Shown here piece by piece: positions 1 to 7,343 of a stretch of DNA of 64,000 nucleotides; within the stretch, counting starts at the first letter, position 1, and every line of letters starts with the position of its first letter. The DNA is from Akkermansia muciniphila. Its GTDB lineage: Bacteria; Pseudomonadota; Gammaproteobacteria; Burkholderiales; Burkholderiaceae_C. The stretch is from assembly GCA_943331105.2 (NCBI GenBank), contig CALQKH020000003.1, positions 124,001-188,000 on the forward strand. The letters run 5' to 3'. Under the pieces are notes generated by a model that did no database searches, was not told where the DNA came from, and worked only from the letters and a program-made list of their open reading frames with translations. The position numbers and the translations under genes are program-made.

Positions 1-708
1 CTGGTCTGAGTATTTGCGGCTGGCAATCACCGCACCTTGGCCACCGAACTCCTCGGCCCGACTGCGGTCCACGAACAAGATCGATTGCAACAACTCGGCC
101 AACTCACCGTCAGAGATCGGGTCTCGCCGCACGATCATGCCCGCCCGCTTCATGCTTTGCACCACCACATCGGGAGCAAAGTTGTACAGCACGATGGTCT
201 GGGCAAAAGCGTGGCGCTGGGTCAAAGTCTGGATGGCAGAAAAAACCGAGTCCTGCAGCGAACTGACCCGGACCAACAAGACCTGCGGCTTGTCGGACAA
301 AGGCGCATGGCTGACCGAGGCCAAATCCTCCAACACATCGGTGACCTGAATACGGTGCTGGCTCAAGACCGAGGCAAATTTGATCGACTCGAGCCTGTTG
401 GCCAATCCCAAACCCACCACCGCCAAGCAAACCGGCAAAGCCAACGCGGTTGCAGCAGATGGTGTGCGCACGTCTTGGCTGGACAGGCGGCGCAACTGCT
501 CCAGATCTAGGTGGGCAATGGCCCCGATGGCGTGCCCTGCCCCAATCAACTGCTTGAGCAAAAGCGCCTTCGACACATCGGGTTCGCCAAACAGGCGTTG
601 GTTGCCCTCGGTTTTGACGGGACTGAAAGCACCGTAACGGGTTTGCCATATGCGCAGTGTCGACACCGGAATGGCCGTGGTTTTGGAGACGGCGCCGATG
701 CGGAACAT
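1..708 (-). CDS. MerR-family transcriptional regulator, 3' end cut by window edge
   Basis: The reading frame is open from an ATG at 708 to the window edge (236 codons, no stop seen), so the C-terminus is missing. Residues 1-70 form a MerR winged-helix DNA-binding domain: it opens MFRIGAVSKTTAIPVSTLRIW, followed by the typical RYG and NQRLFGEPDV segment. The remainder resembles the C-terminal half of the cobalamin-type MerR proteins in length and helix pattern, but I see no DxHxxG cobalamin motif, so the ligand is unknown. It is divergent from an Rrf2 regulator, and the 145-bp gap holds direct repeats that could be its operator. The family assignment is secure; the signal sensed is not. Confidence 0.8.
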   Translation of the reverse strand, partial: MFRIGAVSKTTAIPVSTLRIWQTRYGAFSPVKTEGNQRLFGEPDVSKALLLKQLIGAGHAIGAIAHLDLEQLRRLSSQDVRTPSAATALALPVCLAVVGLGLANRLESIKFASVLSQHRIQVTDVLEDLASVSHAPLSDKPQVLLVRVSSLQDSVFSAIQTLTQRHAFAQTIVLYNFAPDVVVQSMKRAGMIVRRDPISDGELAELLQSILFVDRSRAEEFGGQGAVIASRKYSDQ

Positions 709-756
709 GGGACTTGAAGATGAACGAGGGGTCAAAGCAGCGCCTATGAGCAGGTA

Positions 757-817
757 TTGCGTAGATTTTATGATGAAAAACAAAGTTTTGTTAGGTTTTT
801 CACCATTTGCGTAGATA
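757..817 (+). promoter_or_regulatory. Direct repeats and probable promoter between merR and rrf2 genes
   Basis: TTGCGTAGAT occurs exactly twice, at 757-766 and 807-816, 50 bp apart. A plausible sigma70 promoter for the rightward gene is TTGTTA (788-793), 18 bp, TAGATA (812-817), so the second repeat overlaps the -10 box. A strong ribosome site (AAGGAG, 838-843) precedes the ATG at 854. The operator role is inferred from repetition and position. Confidence 0.45.
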
Positions 818-853
818 AATACCTCAGAATCCTACTCAAAGGAGCTGATCGCC

Positions 854-1348
854 ATGATTTCAAACCGAACCATCAATGCCTTGGATGTGTGCGTGGTCAT
901 CGCCGAGCTGCAGCACAAAGGCCGGGTCTCCACCACCACCTTGTCCAACCGACTCAAGTTGTCGGTGTCCAACCTTGAGAGCATTCTCAAGCCGCTGAAA
1001 GACCACCACATCGTCAGTGCCAACAAAGGCCCGGGTGGCGGCTACAACATCCAAGGCGACATCGCCTTGGTATCCATGTGGGACATCGCCTCTGCCTTTG
1101 AGAGCACCTTGACACAGCAAGAACACGACACCGAGGGCTTGTCCGCGCCAGCTGAATTTGAGTTGGGCTTGGAACAAGTGGTGATCGACACCTTGAGTCA
1201 ATTCGTATTGGCGGACTTCGTTGACCTGACCGCCGTGGAAACTCCCGAAGAAGCTCCAATCCAGAACCGCTTCAAGCTCAAGCCCCTGGCGCCCCCGTTG
1301 ATCCCGAAAGCCCCCAATTCGGTGTTTCAGTTGTTCATGACCGTTTAG
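854..1348 (+). CDS. Rrf2-family transcriptional regulator
   Basis: The 164-residue protein starts at an ATG preceded by AAGGAG. Residues 1-80 form the Rrf2 winged helix, including the wing motif KGPGGGY near residues 57-63 that is characteristic of IscR/NsrR/CymR relatives. The three cysteines that hold the Fe-S cluster in IscR and NsrR are absent; the only cysteine is Cys13. It is therefore probably not a cluster sensor of that type. The C-terminal 40 residues are proline-rich and unlike IscR. The gene lies alone, divergent from a MerR gene and next to sulfide-oxidation genes, so a role in sulfur or redox control is possible but not shown. Confidence 0.8.
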   Translation: MISNRTINALDVCVVIAELQHKGRVSTTTLSNRLKLSVSNLESILKPLKDHHIVSANKGPGGGYNIQGDIALVSMWDIASAFESTLTQQEHDTEGLSAPAEFELGLEQVVIDTLSQFVLADFVDLTAVETPEEAPIQNRFKLKPLAPPLIPKAPNSVFQLFMTV

Positions 1349-1398
1349 GACTTCATATGGCTGCGTTGAGCAGATTGAACGGCCTATATATGCTGATG

Positions 1399-1722
1399 TC
1401 AGCGTTGCCGCATGGCCAATACAGGCCAAGTCAGCAACGCTGCCGCCACGCCAACACCTGCGGCCATGCCCAATAGAGCGGCCCAATCAACCCAGTAAGT
1501 CATGTTGACCAAGGATGATTTGGTCATGGACGGCAAAGCCACAACGGCCACCAACGCCACCAGCACAGCTACCGAGGCCAGCGTTGCGAGCTTGACCTGC
1601 TTGAGCTTCTTGCGGTTGATCACCATCATCACGGCCCACATCAACACCAAGGGTGCCAGCGCGGGCAGCAGGCCTAAGGCCGTTTCGTAGGCGATGCTCA
1701 TCGCCAGCCAGACTTCATACAT
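1399..1722 (-). CDS. Small membrane protein downstream of sqr
   Basis: I do not recognise a named family. The 107-residue product has three probable membrane helices: near residues 10-35, a second at about 45-63 after the basic stretch RKKLKQVK, and a third at about 78-101. It lies 28 bp downstream of the sulfide:quinone oxidoreductase gene on the same strand, so the two are probably cotranscribed. A second in-frame ATG (residue 8) is an alternative start. Co-location suggests an accessory membrane role in sulfide oxidation, for example anchoring or transport, but no motif in the sequence supports a specific function. Confidence 0.6.
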   Translation of the reverse strand: MYEVWLAMSIAYETALGLLPALAPLVLMWAVMMVINRKKLKQVKLATLASVAVLVALVAVVALPSMTKSSLVNMTYWVDWAALLGMAAGVGVAAALLTWPVLAMRQR

Positions 1723-1750
1723 GTGCGTCTCCAGATGTCTTGAGTGTGCT

Positions 1751-3094
1751 TCAAACCCGGCCCTTCAGCGTCGCCATGTAGGCAGGCTTGAGCATGCGGT
1801 ATTTCATCAGCCAAGCAAAATAACTCGCCTGCAGTGGCTCGATCATGGGCAGCGAAGGCGTGAGCTTACCCGCGTAGTCAAACTCGATCAGCATGGCCGA
1901 GCCCTCTTTCACGATCAACGGGCACGAGGTGTAGCCATCAAACTTTTGTCCGGGTGCACGGCCCGCGATCACGTCTACCAAATGCTCTGCCACGATGGGC
2001 GCACTCTTTTTGATGGTGGCTGCCGTCTTGCCCCGCGGTGTGCCATTCACATCGCCCACACCCAACACATTGGGGTAGCGGCGGTGCTGCAGGGTGTCCT
2101 TGTCCACTTCCAGCCAGCCGCCTGCGGCATAGGGGCCCACTTTCCAGGCCAGATCGGAATTTTTGACCGCATCGGGCGCACGCATGGGCGGCACAACATG
2201 GATGAAGTCATAAGGCACCTCGGTGCTCACACCTTCGGGCGAGACAAAACGCGCCCGCTGCGCACCGATGTCGATGCCCTGCAGCTTTTGCGTGGTCTCG
2301 ACCGCGATGCCCAAATCACGCCAGCGAGAAAGCACATTGTCGTTCACCACCTTGACGCCAAAAACAGTGCCCAGCGCAGAGTAAAACGTGACTTTGGATT
2401 GGTCCAGCGTGCCCGACTGCGCCAGGCGGTCGCGCAGCATGAAAGTCATCTTCAGCGGCGCACCCGCGCACTTGAGGGGTGTGGCGGGCAGGGTCAGCAC
2501 CGCCTTGCCACCCTTGCGCCGAAACGCGTCCATGCTGGCCCAAGTGGCCTGAGCCGCTTCGGGGCTGGGGTACACGCTGGTCAGGCCCTTTTGGCCAATC
2601 GCGTTCACATCCATACCCTCGATCAGTGACCAATCCTGGTGCGTGCCCATGGCCACCACCAGGTAGTCGTACTTGACGCGCTGGCCCAACGCCGTGACCA
2701 CCGAATTGCTGGCAGGGTCCAGCTCACTGACCATGTCCTTGATCCAGTTGAGCTGCGGCGGGTGGAAATCGGCATTGCGGTCGCGCACCTTGCTCACAGG
2801 CCACACACCCGTGGCCACCAGGGTGTAACCGGGCTGGTAGTTGTGCTCTTCCTTGCGGTCAATCAGGGTGATCTTGGCCCCGTCGAGCAAGGCATGGAGC
2901 CGGTTGGCCACGGCAATGCCGCCCAGGCCACCGCCCAAAATCACGATGTGCGCCTGCGTTTTGGTTTTGGCTGCCTGGGCGACGGGCGCAGCGCTGGCCA
3001 CAACGGCAGCGCCTGCCGAGCCCAGCAACCACTGCCTGCGGTTCAGCGCTGAGTTTGGAGCCCATGTTTCGGTGGGGGTGGGGTTGGTTGGCAT
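1751..3094 (-). CDS. sqr: Sulfide:quinone oxidoreductase (Tat-exported, SQOR-like)
   Basis: FAD enzyme that oxidises sulfide to sulfane sulfur and passes electrons to quinone. The 447-residue protein has a twin-arginine signal (NRRQWLLG, residues 18-25), an FAD dinucleotide fold (VILGGGLGG, 51-59), and two cysteines only, Cys209 in PLKCAGAP and Cys391 in TSCPL. Both contexts match the redox-active cysteine pair of mitochondrial-type SQOR proteins. The C-terminal segment FDYAGKLTPSLP is also typical. The Tat signal implies catalysis on the periplasmic face. It heads a probable two-gene unit with a small membrane protein. An FNR/CRP-like box lies about 50 bp upstream. A flavocytochrome c subunit was considered and rejected because the cysteine contexts fit SQOR better. 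Confidence 0.88.
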   Translation of the reverse strand: MPTNPTPTETWAPNSALNRRQWLLGSAGAAVVASAAPVAQAAKTKTQAHIVILGGGLGGIAVANRLHALLDGAKITLIDRKEEHNYQPGYTLVATGVWPVSKVRDRNADFHPPQLNWIKDMVSELDPASNSVVTALGQRVKYDYLVVAMGTHQDWSLIEGMDVNAIGQKGLTSVYPSPEAAQATWASMDAFRRKGGKAVLTLPATPLKCAGAPLKMTFMLRDRLAQSGTLDQSKVTFYSALGTVFGVKVVNDNVLSRWRDLGIAVETTQKLQGIDIGAQRARFVSPEGVSTEVPYDFIHVVPPMRAPDAVKNSDLAWKVGPYAAGGWLEVDKDTLQHRRYPNVLGVGDVNGTPRGKTAATIKKSAPIVAEHLVDVIAGRAPGQKFDGYTSCPLIVKEGSAMLIEFDYAGKLTPSLPMIEPLQASYFAWLMKYRMLKPAYMATLKGRV

Positions 3095-3145
3095 GGTGTC
3101 TCCTCATTCAGAGAAGGCATCTTGGCATCTTGAAATACGAACGAT

Positions 3146-3159
3146 TTGAGACAAATCAA
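3146..3159 (-). promoter_or_regulatory. FNR/CRP-type operator candidate upstream of sqr
   Basis: The 14-bp site reads TTGAG-ACAA-ATCAA, one mismatch from the FNR consensus TTGAT-N4-ATCAA. It lies inside the perfect palindrome GATTTG-AGA-CAAATC (3143-3157). Its centre is about 58 bp upstream of the sqr ATG. The broken Crp/Fnr-family gene nearby makes control by such a protein plausible; this is inferred from sequence only. Confidence 0.4.
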
Positions 3160-3388
3160 TTGTTCTACGAGAAGCCCCATGTCCGCGCTCACAGGCAGCT
3201 GCTGTCCAGTTTGGACAGCAACGGAATCGATTCAAGGCAATTGTCCGACGGCCTCCTGGATAAATTCAGTTCCTGACAAGGCATCAAAAGTCTATCGTCT
3301 GCTTTAAGGCTCAACTGAAAATTTTCCAGCGTGGCAGCAAACCGCCTGACCGTGGTCGCCATTTAACGCTGCGCCAGACCCAAAGAAA

Positions 3389-3425
3389 ACCCCACAGCTC
3401 ATTGCGCATCTGTGGGGTATTTTTG
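3389..3425 (-). terminator. Rho-independent terminator after the deacylase gene
   Basis: A perfect 9-bp stem ACCCCACAG / CTGTGGGGT (3389-3397 and 3410-3418) with a 12-nt loop is flanked by a T-rich run on both strands. In the minus direction it is followed by GTTTTCTTTGG and would end the Bug-deacylase transcript, whose last codon lies about 90 bp upstream. Confidence 0.7.
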
Positions 3426-3515
3426 GTGGAATAAGCGGACGGGGTCATCCAATCTTTTGACTTTCAAACAACGGCCGACCGTGTGATTGCCAACTGGATT
3501 GAGGATCGAGCCAAC

Positions 3516-5225
3516 TCAGACAGCTGGATTGGACCGCTGCCGCAGCAGCCTGCCGGCCGCTTGAGGCTGTGATCCCAAGCGCTGACCATTGACAAAAACG
3601 GCTTCGATGCCAATGGCTTGACTGATCAAGCGGTCTTGTCCGGCAGGCAGATCGTAGACTCGCTCAAGCGGACCCGCATCGACGCGTTCAGGGTCAAAAA
3701 CAACCAGATCGGCGGGCAACCCCAAAGCCACCCGCCCACGGTCATGCAATCCAAATACATCAGCCGGGTGCGAGGTCAGACGCCGCACCGCTTCTTCCAA
3801 ACTCAAAGCACCGCGTTCACGAACCCAATGGCCCAGAAGATAAGTCGGATGACACGCATCGCACAACTGGCTCATGTGCGCGCCACCGTCGCCCAGCCCC
3901 AAGACCACATGGGGGTCGGCCAATATCTCGCTGACTTCAGTTTCATCAAAATTGAGCAGCGCAATTCGCCAGCGCATTTGTAAATTACTGGCAAGGGCCA
4001 GATCCAACATCAGGTCAACCGGATCGACCTGGCGCTCCTGCGCCAAATCAACCAGCCTGCGTTCGAGCAGGCTTGTATCCGTCGCCCCAGAAACGACCAT
4101 CTCACGGAATGATGCCCTTCGCGTATCACCTTCCGCTTCTTTACCGGCGAACCAAGCATCGTCCGGACAGCGACCGGCAACCTGGCGCTTGAGCCGGGCG
4201 CGAAACTCCGGGTCGCTGTAAACGGCACGGCGCTGCGCCTCATCGTCCGCCTGACGAACCGCTTCGAAGGAGGCCCAAGTGTCAAACACCACGGGTGAGC
4301 GAAAGTCAAACTCAAACTGTATGGGACGACAGGCACCTTGACCATGTATGGGCAAACCCCGCAAGCGTTGCTGCGCGGCCTGCTCGAGCTGAGCACGGTG
4401 CGATCCAGGCCCAAGCGAGCCAGCCAGAAGCGAAGTCCACACAACAGGCCTGCCGCTGACTTCGTGGAGTTGCTCATACGCATGCCACAGAGGCTCACGC
4501 CCAACGTTGTAATGGATCAAGCCGTGTCCGGACTCGCCAACTGCTCGCGCAATCTCCAGCATTTCTGCGAAGTCGGCCAGACGACTGGGCACGGGTCTGC
4601 CCGCATAGCCCACATGAACCTTAGAGACCGACGTGGCAAAGCCGACGGCGCCCACGTCCATGGCCTCGCGAACCAATGCTCGCATCTGGGCCACCTCTGT
4701 TGCGGTGGCCGCACGCGTCGTCGCTTCATCACCCATGACCCACAAGCGCACCGGCGTGTGGCCCACCATCACTGCCACATTGATACCCAAAGGCGTGCGC
4801 TCAAGCAGATCCATGTATTGCGTGAAGGTCTCAAAAGGCCATGGACTGCCCAGCCCCTCCTCCAGAGCCGACAAACTCATACCCTCAACACGCTCAAGCG
4901 TGCGCAAAATCAAATCACGGTGCTCGGGTCGTGTCGGTGCCACGCCAAATCCGCAGTTGCCCAACACCGCTGTGGTCACCCCGTGCCAAGGCGAGACCGT
5001 CAGCTCGGAGTCCCACAAGACTTGGGCATCGTAATGGGTGTGGATGTCCACAAAACCCGGTGCAACCACCAAGCCCTGCGCGTCGAGCGTCTGCCGGGCA
5101 GAACCCAGCCCATCGCCGATCGCCACGACATGTCCGTCCTTCACACCCACATCGGCTTGGCGTCGCGGACTGCCCGTGCCGTCAATCAGCACCCCGCCAG
5201 TGATTTTTAGATCGAAATCCGACAT
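3516..5225 (-). CDS. N-acyl-D-amino-acid deacylase family amidohydrolase
   Basis: About 569 residues, the usual size for D-aminoacylases of the amidohydrolase superfamily, which hydrolyse N-acyl-D-amino acids or related amides. Visible motifs are the metal-binding GFVDIHTHYDAQ near residue 60, GNCGFGVAP (the cysteine zinc ligand of D-aminoacylases), and GLGDGGAHMSQ near residue 440 with the catalytic aspartate. I chose the ATG at 5225, four bases after the stop of the upstream Bug gene, which implies translational coupling; an upstream TTG at 5237 is weaker. The pairing suggests that the receptor delivers the substrate or product of this enzyme. The exact substrate cannot be read from the sequence. 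Confidence 0.82.
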   Translation of the reverse strand: MSDFDLKITGGVLIDGTGSPRRQADVGVKDGHVVAIGDGLGSARQTLDAQGLVVAPGFVDIHTHYDAQVLWDSELTVSPWHGVTTAVLGNCGFGVAPTRPEHRDLILRTLERVEGMSLSALEEGLGSPWPFETFTQYMDLLERTPLGINVAVMVGHTPVRLWVMGDEATTRAATATEVAQMRALVREAMDVGAVGFATSVSKVHVGYAGRPVPSRLADFAEMLEIARAVGESGHGLIHYNVGREPLWHAYEQLHEVSGRPVVWTSLLAGSLGPGSHRAQLEQAAQQRLRGLPIHGQGACRPIQFEFDFRSPVVFDTWASFEAVRQADDEAQRRAVYSDPEFRARLKRQVAGRCPDDAWFAGKEAEGDTRRASFREMVVSGATDTSLLERRLVDLAQERQVDPVDLMLDLALASNLQMRWRIALLNFDETEVSEILADPHVVLGLGDGGAHMSQLCDACHPTYLLGHWVRERGALSLEEAVRRLTSHPADVFGLHDRGRVALGLPADLVVFDPERVDAGPLERVYDLPAGQDRLISQAIGIEAVFVNGQRLGSQPQAAGRLLRQRSNPAV

Positions 5226-5229
5226 GGCT

Positions 5230-6204
5230 TCACTCAACCTTCACACCAGTGAATTCAATCATGCGACGCCAGTAATCAAGATCGCCGCGCTGCCGCTCGG
5301 CCAAAGCGTCAGGACTGGTTCCAATAGGGTCAAAGCCCAGCGTCTTCCAACGCTCCATCGATTCTGGATGACGCAAAGCCTTGTTGATTTCCGCCGACAA
5401 TCGTTCAGCAATAGGGCGTGGCGTGCGCGCCGGCGCAAACAGGCCATACCAGCCCTCGATCACAAAGTCCTTGAAGCCGGCTTCCACCATGGTTGGCAAA
5501 TCGGGGGCTGCAGGCGAGCGCTTGGCGCAAGTCTGAGCCAGTGCCCGCACCCTGCCAGAGCGGGCCAAAGGCAAAGAAGAGGGCAAGTTGTCAAACATGA
5601 AACTGATGCGCCCGGCAAGCAGATCCGGCATGGCAGCACCGCTGCCTTTGTAAGGCACATGGGTCGCTTTGACATTGCTGTTTCGCAGCAGCAACTCGGC
5701 CGCCACGTGCTGGGCGCTGCCCGCTGCAGCTGTTGCGTAGCTGGCCGCACCAGCCTGCCGCGCTAACCAATCGACAAGCTCGCGGACATTGGTCGCCGGC
5801 ACGCTCGGCGGCACGATCAGCGCTAGGCAGGCGGTGCCAACCAACGTCAAAGGTTGAAAGTCACGGATCGGGTCGAAGGCCATGTTGGGGAAAAAGATCA
5901 GGTTCGATGCGTGAGTACTTTGTGTACCAAAAACAATCGTGTAACCGTCGGGCGCAGCGCGAGCGACAAATTCCGAACCAATGGCACCGGAAGCCCCGGC
6001 ACGGTTTTCAACCACCACGCTTTGACCCAGGGACTCAGCCATACGGGCAGACAGCACCCGCGAAATCGCATCGGTAGGCCCGCCAGGGGCAAAAGGGACT
6101 ACCCACTTTAAGGGTCGATTGGGCCAATCGGACTGCGCATTGGCAACCAAAGCGGCAACCAACATGGCCGTAGCGGCAAGAACGGATCGAATGGAAAGGG
6201 ACAT
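5230..6204 (-). CDS. Bug/TctC-family periplasmic solute receptor
   Basis: Extracytoplasmic binding protein of the tripartite tricarboxylate transporter family. The product is about 324 residues with an N-terminal signal ending ALVANAQ. It then shows the Bug pattern PLKWVVPFAPGGPTD, VVENRAGASGAIG, ARAAPDGYT, HVPYKGSGAAMPDLLAGRI and a GWYGLFAPARTP segment. The ATG at 6204 is preferred because AAGGAAA lies 7 bases upstream; the frame remains open further upstream but without homology. The start overlaps the stop of the Crp-like remnant (TGATG). No TctA/TctB membrane genes occur in the window, as is common for this expanded family. It is coupled to the deacylase downstream. Confidence 0.88.
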   Translation of the reverse strand: MSLSIRSVLAATAMLVAALVANAQSDWPNRPLKWVVPFAPGGPTDAISRVLSARMAESLGQSVVVENRAGASGAIGSEFVARAAPDGYTIVFGTQSTHASNLIFFPNMAFDPIRDFQPLTLVGTACLALIVPPSVPATNVRELVDWLARQAGAASYATAAAGSAQHVAAELLLRNSNVKATHVPYKGSGAAMPDLLAGRISFMFDNLPSSLPLARSGRVRALAQTCAKRSPAAPDLPTMVEAGFKDFVIEGWYGLFAPARTPRPIAERLSAEINKALRHPESMERWKTLGFDPIGTSPDALAERQRGDLDYWRRMIEFTGVKVE

Positions 6205-6749
6205 CAATGATTTCCTTTTTGACTTGACGGGATGACAAGAAACGATTTGGTGATTAACCGTGAGAGGCATATTACTGCTTTTGTCAATTCAACCAACAAG
6301 CGCGGCCCCGCTCGGCCCCGCGCAAAAAATGTGGTGATGCCGGGTTGGTCGGGATCGCGCATTTTCAGGGCCAGGGCGGCCACGCGTTGGCGGGCAGAGC
6401 CGAAGTTCAGATCGGCCAGCCAGTCTTCGGCGTCTTTCAGGGCTTGTTGACACTTTTGCATCAGGCGTTTGTGCAGTCTTGGCGATTTGGCCGACAGGTG
6501 ATGCAGCACCGACAAGGGGATGCGGCAGACTTGGGCTTCGACCAAGGCAATGGCTTCGCTGTCGTAGCGGGCGGTGGCCAGGGCTTCAAGCCCAATCACG
6601 TCGCCCGGGCGCATCACGCGCACGATGCGCTCGCGGCCGTCGGCAGTGGCTCTCAACAACTTGACCATGCCTTTACGCAGCGTGAACACGCCAACTGCCG
6701 TTTGGCCTTCGGTGAACTGGGCTGAAATGCTGACAAGGTCAAAGAGACG
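6204..6749 (-). pseudogene. Broken Crp/Fnr-family regulator
   Basis: The cyclic-nucleotide-binding-type beta barrel is recognisable (LFDLVSISAQFTEGQ, then LRKGMVKLLR, DGRERIVRVMRPGDVIGLEAL), as is the dimer helix up to KMRDPDQPGITTFFAR. Three defects are visible. The N-terminus lacks a start codon and its first 30-40 residues, because the homology begins inside the 3' end of the thioredoxin-like gene. About seven residues are missing between FTEGQT and AVGVF. The helix-turn-helix that should follow FFAR is replaced from about 6317 by unrelated sequence running into the Bug gene start. A GTG at 6689 could still start a 161-residue product, but without a DNA-binding domain. Confidence 0.7.
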
Positions 6750-7242
6750 TCAATGCTTTGCGCCCCTGTGCCATGCGCTCTTCCAGATAAGGACCGTAAA
6801 AGTCGGGCAAATAGGCGCCTTCCATGCGCTCGGCCACTTCTTTGCCTTGGGGCCCAAAAAACAAAAGCGTTGGCGCGATGGGCACCTTCCATGCTCGGAC
6901 CAGTTGGTCATGGGTCGATAGCCTGCCCCCAAAATCAACCACCGCCTGGGTGCTGCGCATATCCACCTGCACGATGACCGTGCCGGCTTTTTGCATGGGC
7001 GACAAGTGACTGTGCCGCGCTTGGCGACAAAACACACAGCCGTCCAGACTCACCATGACCACCAAGGGTTGTTTGTTTTGAATCGCTCGAGCCAATTCTT
7101 CTGGCAAAGATTGCGCGGCAGGCAATGTGGCGGCGCTGCGTTGAGCGAGCGCGGGCCCAAACCCCAAGGCCAAGCCAGCCATTAACAAACAGTCACGCCT
7201 GCGCCATGCTGGCTGGTTTGGCAAAGAGAGTACTGACGGCAT
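6739..7242 (-). CDS. Exported thioredoxin-fold protein
   Basis: A 167-residue protein when started at the ATG at 7242, which keeps it clear of the divergent promoter; the frame stays open upstream to 7356 without homology. An arginine-rich N-terminus (WRRRDCLLMAGLALG) followed by ALAQ looks like a Tat or Sec signal, possibly lipid-linked through Cys18. The thioredoxin motif is CVFC (Cys69, Cys72) in VSLDGCVFCRQAR, and the cis-proline lies in IAPTLLFF. Related SoxW/thioredoxin-like proteins reduce periplasmic disulfides or persulfides in sulfur oxidisers. It is divergent from the YeeE permease gene with a shared operator-like region. Its stop overlaps the start of the Crp-like remnant. Confidence 0.75.
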   Translation of the reverse strand: MPSVLSLPNQPAWRRRDCLLMAGLALGFGPALAQRSAATLPAAQSLPEELARAIQNKQPLVVMVSLDGCVFCRQARHSHLSPMQKAGTVIVQVDMRSTQAVVDFGGRLSTHDQLVRAWKVPIAPTLLFFGPQGKEVAERMEGAYLPDFYGPYLEERMAQGRKALTSL

Positions 7243-7254
7243 GGATTTAAGAAA

Positions 7255-7297
7255 GTGGACAATAGCGGGTTTTGCGTTGTCCACAGGATTGGACAAC
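7255..7297. promoter_or_regulatory. Triple GGACAA half-site region between trx-like gene and yeeE
   Basis: Three half sites alternate: GTGGACAA (7255-7262), TTGTCCAC (7277-7284), and ATTGGACAA (7288-7296). The first two form an 8-bp inverted repeat. The second and third form GTTGTCC/GGACAAC (7276-7297). The 9-mer ATTGGACAA recurs upstream of arsR. It sits between divergent genes, 47 to 90 bp upstream of the yeeE start, so it is a likely operator; no regulator is proven. Confidence 0.4.
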
Positions 7298-7343
7298 TCG
7301 GCACCAATAAATATAAGAAACCAATGAATTATTGGAGAAATTC

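Larger units (their letters stand above)
3095..3515. other. 421-bp non-coding stretch upstream of sqr
   Basis: This gap holds, from the sqr side: an FNR/CRP-like box (3146-3159), a 7-bp inverted repeat GCTGTCC/GGACAGC (3201-3219), and a rho-independent terminator (3389-3418) for the deacylase gene. A 57-codon minus-strand frame at 3189-3362 begins MATTVRRFAATLENF. This faintly recalls the recognition-helix segment of Crp/Fnr proteins (ETVSR pattern) and could be debris of the broken Crp-like gene at 6204-6749, but a stop codon immediately precedes it and I regard it as unproven. No convincing gene is present. Confidence 0.5.
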
